Positions 24,262 to 32,368 are shown, counted from the first letter of the stretch. The stretch is 64,000 nucleotides of DNA from Acetobacter nitrogenifigens DSM 23921 = NBRC 105050 (GCF_000429165.1 NZ_AUBI01000001.1:1-64000); one strand, 5' to 3'. Numbers and translations are program-made. Notes: generated by a model from the sequence alone, not told the origin.

Positions 24262-27075
24262 ATGAAAAAAGCGCTCTTTGTTACAGCGTTTCTTGTGACA
24301 CACGCGGCTCATGCCCAATTCGTGCCTCCCGGCGGCCTCTCCTCTGGAACGACCATCGGTGGCAGCAATGGCCAGCCGATGTTCAACTCCCAAAACCGCA
24401 TAGTGGCGCCGCTCTCCAACCCGACGATCTACGCCGGACAAGTCGCTACCGCGACGATCGCCAGCGCGGGCGCGTATGCTCCGACCGATCTGCCGGTCAC
24501 GCTGACGTTCACGCAGAACAACTCCGGCCCCGTCACGACGGCTGACGTCTCGTCCTACACCGCCGTATCGGCGCGCGTGGTCGCGGCGGGCAACGCATGC
24601 CCGACGTCGAGCGTCTATACGATCGCCAGCACCGGCACCAAAATCATCGTCAGCGATGGCGACGGCCTGTCCGGGTCAGTCATCACTGTATCTGTCGGCG
24701 GATCGGCAAGCGCGTCCAGCGTCCCGGCAAACCCGGTCACGGTCACAAGCTCGACCACGGGCTGCACACCGCCTCAGTTCAACCTCTCATGGGGCGTTGG
24801 CGCGATCAGCCTGACCCGGCAGGGCTGGGGCTACACGACGGCTCCAACCGGCACTGGCAGCGCGTCCACGGCGACGGACGCTGCTCTTGCATCGATCTCG
24901 ACCACGATCGGGACCGGCCTGGTCAACCTTGGGCAGTCCATCGCGCAGGGGTCTGACGCCGCCGCAGCCGCGCAAAGCACGGCCAACAGCGCAACCACCG
25001 CTGCGGCCGCCGCCCAGACCACGGCGAGCGCCGCGATCCCGCTGGCGCAAAAGGGCGTGGCGTCCGGCGTTGCGGGTCTTGATACCAGCGGCAACGTGAC
25101 GGCTCCGGTCAGCACGACGGGGCAGATCCACGCGGGCAGCGATACCGCCACGACCTACAACGCAGGCAAGATAAGCATCGCGGCTGCCCAGCGCGTGTCT
25201 GTCGGTGACAATCTCGGATATGGCATCCTCGACAACCGCTCCGTCCTGTTCGGCGGACGTCGCTACGGCGGGTCGTCTCCGACGTTCGTCTATGCGTCTC
25301 CCTACGGCGGGTCCGGACTAGGCGCGACATTCGGCGTGGGGCTCACCAAGTCTGGTATCGGCGGTGCACAACCGGCTCTCGCCCCATCTGGAACGGATGG
25401 ATCGGGCGGAATCTCCGGATATCCTGAAATGGACGCGGCTGCGACATGGTTTTTTGCAGACTCGTCATACCCGTGGGTCTCGGTCGGTGGAGACATAACA
25501 TCCGGCGATGGCACTGTAAGGACGGTCACATACGACAGCACGCACGCCTATTTCAGCCCGTCTTTGGCTGCGCAAGACGTCGCCCTGTTGCGTGTTGGTA
25601 TGCACGTCATGACAAACTCGGTCGGGTCGACGCGCACCAACACAACGGACTATTGGCAGCCAAATAACGACTACGCGGGCGAGATCACGGCGATTGCGTC
25701 AGACGGATCGTCCATCACGGTCGGCGGGTGGCGCGTTCTCGGCGCCGGGGATACCGACGCGGCGCAGGTTCCGGGGACGACTTACGACACGACCATGTGG
25801 CCGACATACACTCATGCGGACCTGTTCATGGGCGTCTACACCCACGCGATCGCGAACAATTCGATGTGCTTTCTTGAGGCCAGATCGATCAAGACATCCG
25901 GTGACGCCAATTCGCCTGAAGTCGGACTGTATCCCGAGCCGGTTACGGATTGCGAGATCGCCGAGATGGACCTCCATCAAGGGCTTCCGGATTATATGGG
26001 GCGCGCTAAAGGTATTTTGGTGACGATGAACGGCCCTAATAAACCGTCGCTCGATAGCTATGACTTTATGGCCGGTGGCAGCACCCCTAATGGATTCGTC
26101 GCGTGGAACGGCACCAAGGCTAACAATTTCATATCGGACGGGTTCTACGCCCACGGAAACAACGGCGTAAATTCGGGGCTCAGCACAGACGGGACGGTCG
26201 TTGTGGGCACGGCAGGCGATACCCACGAGCTTGCTGAGTTCATCGGCGCAAGCGCTGTGCAGCCGGACGGGTCAGGTTCTGGCGACAAGATTTCGCTCGT
26301 CGCCTACGAAAGCCTTATCGCCGCGTCCACGAACATGGGCGCGAACGCCGCAAGCAATGTTGCCCTCCACTGGTCCGAGCTGGTTGGCGGCACGACGACG
26401 CTGGTCTCGACATTGACCGGCGGAGACAAGGTGACGACCAGCACGGCCATGGGGGACGTCGTGTTTAACGCGGACGGCGCGGGCGGACTCGGGTTATTCG
26501 GCGGATCGTCTGGCGCGGGCCTGCACGTCAATTCGTCTGGTGCGGTCACTGCGGATGGCGATGTGCATATGACAAGTGGCAAGGCGCTGTTTTTTCCGAA
26601 TGCCACAAGCACTTCCGCCGTTTACCTGACTGCGGACTCCAGTGGTAATTTTAACATCGGGACGCAGCAGAGTGGCGGCGGCGGCCTTAATGTGGCTGGA
26701 GCAACTACCGTCGCAGGGCCATTTTCTGCGGCGGGTGCGTCTACATTGACGGGCGGCGTCGTAGGAAATCTCAAACTCTCAACAGCAGGCGCACAACTAT
26801 CTCTTATGCCGTCCAGCGGCACTATTGCTCCGTTCGCCTATGCCACAGACAAGGCAGATATCGCGTTTTCGAACTCCGAAGGTGACGGTATCGTCCTGAA
26901 TCCATATGGCGTTAACGCGACGACCGCGACGCTTGGGACTGCGGTCCTTACATTAGGGACTCCTGCATCCTCATCTGCCGCATGTACGGCTGGGCAATTC
27001 GAAGATGACGCGAATTATCACTACGTATGCGTCGCGGCGAACACATGGAAGCGCGTCGCCTTAAGTTCGTTCTGA
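24262..27075 (+). CDS. Large spike-like protein with Sec signal peptide (copy 1)
   Basis: A 937-residue protein starting at ATG 24,262 (TTG 24,256 would add two residues). The first 19 residues, MKKALFVTAFLVTHAAHAQ, form a classic Sec signal peptide, which is odd for a virion component. Next come Ser/Thr/Gly-rich strands, an Ala/Gln-rich helical linker (about residues 235-270), the phrase GVAGLDTSGNVTAP, and a long mixed beta region. The last 40 residues (TPASSSAACTAGQ, then YVCVAANTWKRV) recur in the second copy. That tail domain, with two Cys, probably caps or trimerises the fold. It may be an exported adhesin or a tail spike. It is followed by a strong terminator. Confidence 0.75.
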   Translation: MKKALFVTAFLVTHAAHAQFVPPGGLSSGTTIGGSNGQPMFNSQNRIVAPLSNPTIYAGQVATATIASAGAYAPTDLPVTLTFTQNNSGPVTTADVSSYTAVSARVVAAGNACPTSSVYTIASTGTKIIVSDGDGLSGSVITVSVGGSASASSVPANPVTVTSSTTGCTPPQFNLSWGVGAISLTRQGWGYTTAPTGTGSASTATDAALASISTTIGTGLVNLGQSIAQGSDAAAAAQSTANSATTAAAAAQTTASAAIPLAQKGVASGVAGLDTSGNVTAPVSTTGQIHAGSDTATTYNAGKISIAAAQRVSVGDNLGYGILDNRSVLFGGRRYGGSSPTFVYASPYGGSGLGATFGVGLTKSGIGGAQPALAPSGTDGSGGISGYPEMDAAATWFFADSSYPWVSVGGDITSGDGTVRTVTYDSTHAYFSPSLAAQDVALLRVGMHVMTNSVGSTRTNTTDYWQPNNDYAGEITAIASDGSSITVGGWRVLGAGDTDAAQVPGTTYDTTMWPTYTHADLFMGVYTHAIANNSMCFLEARSIKTSGDANSPEVGLYPEPVTDCEIAEMDLHQGLPDYMGRAKGILVTMNGPNKPSLDSYDFMAGGSTPNGFVAWNGTKANNFISDGFYAHGNNGVNSGLSTDGTVVVGTAGDTHELAEFIGASAVQPDGSGSGDKISLVAYESLIAASTNMGANAASNVALHWSELVGGTTTLVSTLTGGDKVTTSTAMGDVVFNADGAGGLGLFGGSSGAGLHVNSSGAVTADGDVHMTSGKALFFPNATSTSAVYLTADSSGNFNIGTQQSGGGGLNVAGATTVAGPFSAAGASTLTGGVVGNLKLSTAGAQLSLMPSSGTIAPFAYATDKADIAFSNSEGDGIVLNPYGVNATTATLGTAVLTLGTPASSSAACTAGQFEDDANYHYVCVAANTWKRVALSSF

Positions 27076-27079
27076 CACA

Positions 27080-27108
27080 GCCGCCCCCTAATCGGGCGGC
27101 CTTTTAAT
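27080..27108 (+). terminator. Terminator, first copy of a three-copy unit
   Basis: GCCGCCC (27,080-27,086) pairs with GGGCGGC (27,094-27,100) and is followed by CTTTTAAT. GGAG and an ATG follow at once, as in the two other copies at 29,449 and 30,276. Confidence 0.8.
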
Positions 27109-27118
27109 GGAGCCAGCA

Positions 27119-27178
27119 ATGGACCCTTCGCCAAACCTCGACGTGGGAATGCCAAAGCGCACCGATAAATATTCGTGA
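27119..27178 (+). pseudogene. 19-codon reading frame, likely gene remnant
   Basis: ATG at 27,119 after GGAG, in the same setting as the small membrane protein gene at 29,486. The first bases match that gene (ATGGACC), but the frame stops after 19 codons (MDPSPNLDVGMPKRTDKYS). It looks like the front of a cassette gene whose body was replaced. The 130 bases that follow, to the second spike gene, hold no other gene I can see; they become AT-rich. Confidence 0.4.
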
Positions 27179-27309
27179 AGAAAATTTAATGTAATCGATC
27201 GTTTTCGATCGTGAAGACAATGAAAATCGCTGTGCACGACAGTTTGCGGCTCGGCTGTTCGGACCACTTGATAATTTCGCGAGCCAAGAAATGGTGGAGG
27301 TGACTGGAA

Positions 27310-29439
27310 ATGCAAATATCTAAAAATTCCATCAAATATATTTTAGCATTTTTTCCATTTACTCTGATTTTCTACGGAGCCTCTTCTGCCGCGAGAGCAG
27401 ACGATTCGCCGGTGCTACAATCTCAAATTAATCAACCCAATGGCGTCGCGGGCCTCGACGCCAGCGGTAATGTGACAGCGCCGATCAGCACGTCCAACAT
27501 CGCGGCGTCGGGAAATCTGGGGGCTGGGACCGCTCCGAGCGGGCGACACTATATCGCGCAGGGGCTCTCGGCATCAGTGGACGGCGCGCTCCTCCCGTCC
27601 ACGTTTCTAATCGGGGGCATCGGCGAATACGACGCAGCCCCGACCAAGATGACGTCACCCCTTATCGGCCACGGAGACTACGGCGGTTGCGTCCTCAACG
27701 TTCAGGATGCGCTCTTTGAACAGTTTGCGCGTTGCGGCGCGGGTCTCGATGAGGCCGTCGTGGGCATGTTCAAGACCGTCAATAACTCACCGCTGTTTGA
27801 GGCTGGCGCTGACATCACCAGCAAACCAAGCGACACGGTTTACACGGTTGTTCTGAATGGAGCGTCTGTCACGATCACGCCCGCGATCTCTGCCGCTGAT
27901 CAGAATCGCATCTACCCGCACACGCGCATCTACACCAACGTCCGAAACGGGATGCTCAACACAGCGGCGGACGGATCAACCAACACCCCTGCGATTTGGT
28001 ATGGCTACGTCAGTACGATAACGTCCACGAGCACGGCGACGACTATCAACGTAACCATCGACCCGGATAGCAGCACGGGCGGATGGATGCTGGATACAGG
28101 CACGACGACAACAACAGCGCCCGGTTCAAACTCCGGTGACGTCACCGACACCTATATGAGTTCTTACACGCACCCTGCGGTATTCATCGGAGCGTCGGGA
28201 AAGCGCTTCGTGTTCAATACGATGATCCAGCTTGATCCTACGGTCAAAGATAGCGTCACCCGCGCTGGCGAGGGCGAGGAGTCAGATCTGCAGTTACTCG
28301 ACCCGACAGGGTACCATGCGAATGACAAGTTCTTCACGGTTCACGGTAAAACCATCGTGGTCACGGGCAAGGATTTGGCCGCTGACGATTCATACCTGAT
28401 GCGGCTGGCGGGCAGTAGCCTGATGCCAGAGGGTCTTGACGTCGATGGGATCGAGCATGGTGGTCAGGTCATCCACACCGATGCAGGGTATCAGTATTAC
28501 TCGCTGGGCGATCTTAATTCCGCATCCGCTGGAAGTGCTCTACTGATATCCCAACTCGGCGCCATCAACTACAATGGAACATTCGCGTCTCTGCTGATGT
28601 ATGGCTGGAAGAACTCCAACACAACAAGCGGCTGGGGTGATAATGCGGAATTTCACCTTGGCATGCAGGAATGCCAGAACGCTGCAGTTATGAGCGGCAC
28701 CTCTATCGGAGCTTCTGGATGCACGTCGGGCGGACAGATTGTTTTGAACCCATCGGGCTATCACTACGGGATCGGTCTCGGCGCTGGTATAGGCGGGACC
28801 GTTAACTACGGACTCTACGTCGACAGTAACGGGGCCTCCTACATACCGAACAGCCTGACGTTCCAACGTTCAGGCACGGCGCAGGGCGCATTTACGACCG
28901 ATGCATACGGAAACCTGCTCTTTAATGGGGCGAACTTCATTCTCGAGGACGCTACGAAGGAGTTCCAGGTGTACGGCGCGACGGACCTGAAAGGCGCGAC
29001 GACCGCTGCCGCAATTACAGCAACATCTCTGACGAGCACCGGCGCGATACAAGGACAGACTATCACATCGACAGGGACATTAACGGCAGCAGCGAATGTG
29101 GTGGCGAACGGCACAATAACCAGCCAAGGCTACTACGTCGCGTTGTCGGGAGCGGCGAATGCCTTCCTCCGGCAGCAGACTTTCGCCTATTCCTCCTTCA
29201 CCGACCCGGATAGCGGTGTGGCTCGCGACGCCAAGTTTGGACAGGATGGTATAGCCGTTTCCGGCGGCACGAAGACGGATACGCTCAACGTCACGACCTC
29301 GGCAGTTCTCCCGTTTGGGACGCCTGCGTCGTCATCCGCAACCTGCACAGCAGGTCAGATAGAGACTGACGCCACCTACATCTATTCGTGCGTCGCGACC
29401 AATACCTGGCATCGCGTATCGAACGGCGCGACGTGGTGA
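27310..29439 (+). CDS. Large spike-like protein with Sec signal peptide (copy 2)
   Basis: A 709-residue paralogue of the preceding spike-like protein, with a GGAGG site before ATG 27,310. Residues 1-30 form a signal peptide (basic start, hydrophobic IKYILAFFPFTLIFYG, then SSAARAD). The shared phrase GVAGLDASGNVTAP follows at about residue 47, and the end repeats the two-Cys cap (TPASSSATCTAGQ, YSCVATNTWHRV). The central region differs from copy 1 and has its own beta-rich sequence with GSSLMPEGLDVDGI and a conserved-looking GYHYGIGLGAGIGG. The first 20 codons are AT-rich compared with the rest, so the secretion signal may have been joined secondarily. A terminator of the same type follows. 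Confidence 0.75.
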   Translation: MQISKNSIKYILAFFPFTLIFYGASSAARADDSPVLQSQINQPNGVAGLDASGNVTAPISTSNIAASGNLGAGTAPSGRHYIAQGLSASVDGALLPSTFLIGGIGEYDAAPTKMTSPLIGHGDYGGCVLNVQDALFEQFARCGAGLDEAVVGMFKTVNNSPLFEAGADITSKPSDTVYTVVLNGASVTITPAISAADQNRIYPHTRIYTNVRNGMLNTAADGSTNTPAIWYGYVSTITSTSTATTINVTIDPDSSTGGWMLDTGTTTTTAPGSNSGDVTDTYMSSYTHPAVFIGASGKRFVFNTMIQLDPTVKDSVTRAGEGEESDLQLLDPTGYHANDKFFTVHGKTIVVTGKDLAADDSYLMRLAGSSLMPEGLDVDGIEHGGQVIHTDAGYQYYSLGDLNSASAGSALLISQLGAINYNGTFASLLMYGWKNSNTTSGWGDNAEFHLGMQECQNAAVMSGTSIGASGCTSGGQIVLNPSGYHYGIGLGAGIGGTVNYGLYVDSNGASYIPNSLTFQRSGTAQGAFTTDAYGNLLFNGANFILEDATKEFQVYGATDLKGATTAAAITATSLTSTGAIQGQTITSTGTLTAAANVVANGTITSQGYYVALSGAANAFLRQQTFAYSSFTDPDSGVARDAKFGQDGIAVSGGTKTDTLNVTTSAVLPFGTPASSSATCTAGQIETDATYIYSCVATNTWHRVSNGATW

Positions 29440-29448
29440 TCGGACACA

Positions 29449-29472
29449 GCCGCCCCTTAAGGCGGCTTTTTT
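29449..29472 (+). terminator. Terminator, second copy of the three-copy unit
   Basis: GCCGCC (29,449-29,454) pairs with GGCGGC (29,461-29,466), followed by six T. TTGGAGCCAGCAATGGACC next to it is nearly the same as the sequence after the first copy. Confidence 0.85.
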
Positions 29473-29485
29473 ATTGGAGCCAGCA

Positions 29486-29704
29486 ATGGACCTCTCGACA
29501 ATCCTCGCGCTGCTCCCGGCGCAGTATGCGGGCGATGCGACGATCATCGTGTCGTTCGTAGTCTCGACATGCGCGCTGATCGCCCGGTTCTGGCCGCGCC
29601 CTGCCGCCGGCTCGAAGTGGCTGCCGCTTTACCAGATCGTCAACGCGATCGGCATGAACGGCAAGCACGCGGCGAACGCGGATGATGTTGGGGCGGGGAA
29701 GTAG
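29486..29704 (+). CDS. Small membrane protein
   Basis: A 72-residue protein starting at ATG 29,486 after a GGAG site. One hydrophobic segment at residues about 15-35 (GDATIIVSFVVSTCALIARF) is followed by a basic, Pro/Trp-containing part (WPRPAAGSKWLPLYQIVN) and a polar tail. Small one-pass proteins like this are common near the lysis genes of prophages and could be a second holin or an antiholin. No family motif is recognised. The next small gene begins one base after its stop. Confidence 0.6.
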   Translation: MDLSTILALLPAQYAGDATIIVSFVVSTCALIARFWPRPAAGSKWLPLYQIVNAIGMNGKHAANADDVGAGK

Positions 29705-29705
29705 G

Positions 29706-29894
29706 ATGAGCGAAGGTGTGGTGATCGCAGCCGGTTCAGGGGGCTGTGGCGACGGACGGCATGTAATCGCGGGAGGCTGCGGTTCTGCCGGAAGCCATTC
29801 CCCCTTGATCAGTTCGCTTTCTGGCGAGGGTCATTCAGTAGTTTCATATATTGTTGGAGAAAGTTGTCAGATTGTTCAGGAGAAAGATGCATAG
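29706..29894 (+). CDS. Small Gly/Ser-rich hypothetical protein, probably 3'-truncated
   Basis: ATG 29,706 opens a 62-codon frame. The first half is GC-rich and glycine/cysteine-rich (GVVIAAGSGGCGDGRHVIAGG), while the last 25 or so codons run antisense into the low-GC minus-strand gene that begins downstream. The change in composition at about 29,805 suggests that an insertion has replaced the original end of this gene. No function is suggested. Confidence 0.4.
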   Translation: MSEGVVIAAGSGGCGDGRHVIAGGCGSAGSHSPLISSLSGEGHSVVSYIVGESCQIVQEKDA

Positions 29895-30171
29895 CGAACC
29901 ATCCGAAGCCGGGATGCCCGATCTGCATTTCAATGCCGTCTTTCGATTCATTTCTCACGAGGCGCCATTTCATGCCAGTATTGTCGGACAATCCATGGCC
30001 GGTCGCGACAATATCTTCCACCATTGAAGGTTTAATGTGTGACCGCATCTGAATGCAGAGTTCAGATATCTCAACAAGATTGTCGGCGGTTAGAGTTGTC
30101 TGCTCCCTCCCAAGGGCAAGAGTAATTTTCCCGTCTTTGTCTCTGCTGATTTTTACTTGCTTAGATTTCAA
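29809..30171 (-). CDS. Low-GC minus-strand moron protein, unknown function (moron 1)
   Basis: A 120-residue protein read opposite to all surrounding phage genes, with clearly lower GC than its neighbours. Start taken as TTG 30,171 (a GGGAAG lies upstream); the frame remains open to 30,285, but that extra part is GC-rich and reads like another gene's shadow. The protein is soluble and charged: KSKQVKISRDKDGKITLALG, then ELCIQMRSHIKPSMVEDI, and a final segment GHPGFGWFAMHLSPEQSDNF. I recognise no family. Orientation and composition suggest an independently expressed gene active in the lysogen, for example for phage exclusion or host fitness; this is inference. Confidence 0.65.
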   Translation of the reverse strand: MKSKQVKISRDKDGKITLALGREQTTLTADNLVEISELCIQMRSHIKPSMVEDIVATGHGLSDNTGMKWRLVRNESKDGIEMQIGHPGFGWFAMHLSPEQSDNFLQQYMKLLNDPRQKAN

Positions 30172-30275
30172 TGCCGTCTTCCCGCTTGGAATATATCCAA
30201 GAGTGTCACGCGCATCCCGATTCCAGCAAGACCACCGCACGTTGGCGGATAGACACCGCCCACGCCCCACACACA

Positions 30276-30302
30276 GCCGCCCCAACCCGGGCGGCTTTTT
30301 TT
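30276..30302 (+). terminator. Terminator, third copy of the three-copy unit
   Basis: GCCGCCC (30,276-30,282) pairs with GGGCGGC (30,289-30,295), followed by seven T. GGAG and ATG 30,316 follow, as in the other two copies. Confidence 0.85.
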
Positions 30303-30315
30303 ATGGAGAAAGCCC

Positions 30316-30579
30316 ATGGCCGATCTGGCCTCGATTACCTCGCTCGAAAACCTGATATCGACCGTTGCGGGCAAGCATGAATCGTCTGCCGTCAAAGCGG
30401 ACATCGCGCTCGCGGGCAACGCCCTGTCGCTGCTCGTCAACGCGCTCGTGCCGAACCTCGCGCCCGGCGTTGATCTGTCCGGCATCGATGCGGGACTGTC
30501 GAAAGCGTTCGACGGGATCACTGCCGTCATCAGTGCCGTCGAGGGCGCCGCCAGCACGGAGACCGTCACCAATGCGTAA
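30316..30579 (+). CDS. Small Ala/Leu-rich hypothetical protein
   Basis: An 87-residue protein starting at ATG 30,316 behind a GGAG site. The sequence is mostly amphipathic helix (ITSLENLISTVAGK; ADIALAGNALSLLVNALVPNL) with no clear transmembrane segment or signal peptide. It overlaps the following lipoprotein gene by eight bases, so the two are translated together. No known family is recognised. It could be a soluble partner of the lipoprotein or a phage structural accessory. Confidence 0.55.
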   Translation: MADLASITSLENLISTVAGKHESSAVKADIALAGNALSLLVNALVPNLAPGVDLSGIDAGLSKAFDGITAVISAVEGAASTETVTNA

Positions 30580-31123
30580 CCTATCCCGTCGCGCCGCCCT
30601 GCGTGGAATCGGTATGATTGCCGCCGGAACCGCGCTCGCCGCCTGCACCGTCACCACGTCGGGCAACGTCACCACGATCACGCTCAACGTCGCCAAGATC
30701 ACGGCGTATGGTCAGGCGGGCGTGAATGCTGCGGCGACGATCATCAGCCTGGCGTCCGGCATCTCGGCGCTGACGCCTTATCTCGCCGCGATCGAGGCTG
30801 CCGAGACCGCGCTTTCGACGGCGCTGACGGCGTTCTCGACTGCGGCCGGCTCGAGCGTGACGATCAGCTACGACGACACCAACTGGAAAACGCGCGTCGA
30901 TAGCCTTCTGTCGGATATCGAGTCCGTAAGCTCGACGATTGCGGCTGCGATTTCCGGCGCCGGGTCTGCTCTGTCGTCCACCGTCAAGAGTGATGCGACC
31001 ACAGCGGCGAACGCGCTGGCGACTGTCGTCTCGCTGTTCGAGGCGCTGCTCGGATCCACTTCGGCAGCGCGTCTGGGCATGACCGAGGCGCAGGCGCTCA
31101 AGACGCTGGGCGTATCGCGATGA
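30572..31123 (+). CDS. Phage lipoprotein with twin-arginine-like signal
   Basis: A 183-residue protein starting at ATG 30,572 (longer upstream frames lack a signal). The N-terminus MRNLSRRAALRGIGMIAAGT has an SRRAALRG twin-arginine-like motif and a hydrophobic core, then a lipobox LAAC with Cys at about residue 25. The mature part is very rich in Ala, Ser and Thr, with long helical stretches (AAIEAAETALSTALTAFSTAAG; STIAAAISGAGSALS). Such a lipoprotein could be an outer-membrane spanin subunit, an exclusion lipoprotein, or a surface modifier. Tat export of a lipoprotein is uncommon in phages. The stop overlaps the start of a 29-residue membrane peptide. Confidence 0.65.
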   Translation: MRNLSRRAALRGIGMIAAGTALAACTVTTSGNVTTITLNVAKITAYGQAGVNAAATIISLASGISALTPYLAAIEAAETALSTALTAFSTAAGSSVTISYDDTNWKTRVDSLLSDIESVSSTIAAAISGAGSALSSTVKSDATTAANALATVVSLFEALLGSTSAARLGMTEAQALKTLGVSR

Positions 31124-31209
31124 TCTGGGGCGCGGCTCTCATTGTCGCGGCTCCGGTGTTCGGCATTTGGCTGTTCGTCTGGGGCTTGTGCCGTGCCCGC
31201 GCCCGGTGA
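31120..31209 (+). CDS. 29-residue membrane peptide
   Basis: ATG 31,120 overlaps the lipoprotein stop (ATGA). The peptide MIWGAALIVAAPVFGIWLFV... is one hydrophobic helix with a basic C-terminus (RARAR), a plausible single-pass membrane peptide. It overlaps the next lipoprotein frame and a second 20-residue hydrophobic frame at 31,206. Coupling and composition support translation, but very short frames are weak evidence. Confidence 0.4.
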   Translation: MIWGAALIVAAPVFGIWLFVWGLCRARAR

Positions 31210-31681
31210 TCCTCGGCGGGATGGCGGCTGCTGCCGTCGTCCTGTGGCTGCTCTGGCGCTGGTATTGATCCTTGCGGCCTGCACCGATCGCACGGAGCAG
31301 GCGCGCACCGAACTGATCGGCATGCCGTATCCGGATCTCGTTGCGTGCGCCGGGCCGCCATCGGTGCGTGTGCAGACGGACGCAGACGATTGGGATGGCG
31401 AATGGGGCGGTTCTGTCTCGACGCCATCCGTATCTGGCTCAGTTCCGCTGTTCGCTGATCTGGTCAAGCCGACCGTCTCCGCCAGCGCTGCGATGTCCTG
31501 TCGCATGACGGCGCGCGTCCGTGGCGGGCGCGTCTACTCCATCCACTACGTCGGCACGTCGTCGCTGATCTTCGGCGCGCATGCTGCCTGCGCCGCGCTG
31601 GTCCGCGACTGCTTGCTGCATCCTGACCATACGACGCTGCCAGCGGATTACGACGCCGGGCGGTATCTTGGGGCAAAATGA
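31193..31681 (+). CDS. Phage lipoprotein with BamE-like fold signature
   Basis: The frame is open from before 31,142, and the start is uncertain: GTG 31,193 gives an Arg-rich n-region (PRRDGGCCRRP) followed by the hydrophobic core AALALVLILAAC, with the lipobox LAAC at the expected place. GTG 31,244 would give a very short signal. After the Cys, ELIGMPYPDLVACAGPPSVR resembles the first helix-turn of SmpA/BamE-like small lipoproteins, followed by strands (SCRMTARVRGGRVYSIHYV). Such phage lipoproteins are common but have no agreed function. Two tiny hydrophobic frames overlap its 5' end. The C-terminal part has two more Cys that could pair. Confidence 0.6.
   Translation: MPAPGDPRRDGGCCRRPVAALALVLILAACTDRTEQARTELIGMPYPDLVACAGPPSVRVQTDADDWDGEWGGSVSTPSVSGSVPLFADLVKPTVSASAAMSCRMTARVRGGRVYSIHYVGTSSLIFGAHAACAALVRDCLLHPDHTTLPADYDAGRYLGAK
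31206..31268 (+). CDS. 20-residue hydrophobic peptide (doubtful)
   Basis: GTG 31,206 overlaps the previous stop (GTGA). The frame encodes a hydrophobic, Trp-rich peptide (MILGGMAAAAVVLWLLWRWY). It fits a chain of overlapping tiny membrane genes, but it lies inside the leader of the next lipoprotein frame and may be untranslated. Confidence 0.25.
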   Translation: MILGGMAAAAVVLWLLWRWY

Positions 31682-31830
31682 CGTGACTGCGGGCCGGGCT
31701 TGATACCGGCTGCCGCTCAGTCCGGGGCTATCGTAGCTCGTAGGGTGGGCATGACTCTGGCTGCGCAACCAGAAGCTCTGAGATTGAATTCAATGCGTGT
31801 CCATCCACGCCGCTCGCAGTCACGCGAGCA

Positions 31831-32310
31831 TTATGGTGTATATGTGCGCTGGGCGCTAATCATATCGCGAATTATATTGAAACCCTTGGGCATTTGTTCA
31901 TCGACAGTGTTTATTACGTCGCCTTCTCCTGCTCGTAAGTAAGTGTCATGAATTTTTAGCTCGTGCCTATGGTTTGGCCGCGTATTCTTCCTGATAAAGA
32001 ACCCACTTTCGTTACTTACGAATGTAGAAACCAACGCACCGACAAAATCCTTGTAATGCCTCTCAAGACACAGTGGCTCACTTGTCGTATATTTTTCGTT
32101 AATTTCGTTTGGATTCTTTGATTTATCGTAATTCCACCAAATTGACACTCGCGTGTCGCCGTATCCTACGTCGTGCCAATTTCCAACACATCGAACACTG
32201 CCCGCGCTGAAGAATAAATATCCAGGCGGCGTTGTCCCGTTTATTGCCAAAACGCCTCGCGAAATAATCTCGTTCAACCCGATGATTAAAACTTTTTGTA
32301 GCGGCTCCAT
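31831..32310 (-). CDS. Low-GC minus-strand moron protein, unknown function (moron 2)
   Basis: A 159-residue protein starting at ATG 32,310, with AGGAG about 12 bases upstream. It is antisense to the late block and lower in GC than its neighbours. It begins with a hydrophobic strand (VLIIGLNEIISRGVLAI), then aromatic-rich sequence (PPGYLFFSAGSV; GDTRVSIWWNYDKSKNP), and ends with charged sequence (RPNHRHELKIHDTYLRAG). There is no signal peptide. Codons and length support a real gene. I recognise no family. It starts 58 bases from the divergent peptidase gene, so the two may share a control region. As with moron 1, expression in the lysogen is likely but unproven. Confidence 0.7.
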   Translation of the reverse strand: MEPLQKVLIIGLNEIISRGVLAINGTTPPGYLFFSAGSVRCVGNWHDVGYGDTRVSIWWNYDKSKNPNEINEKYTTSEPLCLERHYKDFVGALVSTFVSNESGFFIRKNTRPNHRHELKIHDTYLRAGEGDVINTVDEQMPKGFNIIRDMISAQRTYTP

Positions 32311-32368
32311 AACTGGCGCGATCTCCTTGTGCTTTTGGCACGAAACCATAGATAAATCAGGAACCGAA

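Noticed and set aside
32153-32368. Upstream extension of the peptidase frame
   Set aside because: It is antisense to the minus-strand moron gene, lower in GC, and lacks a ribosome site; ATG 32,369 has one.
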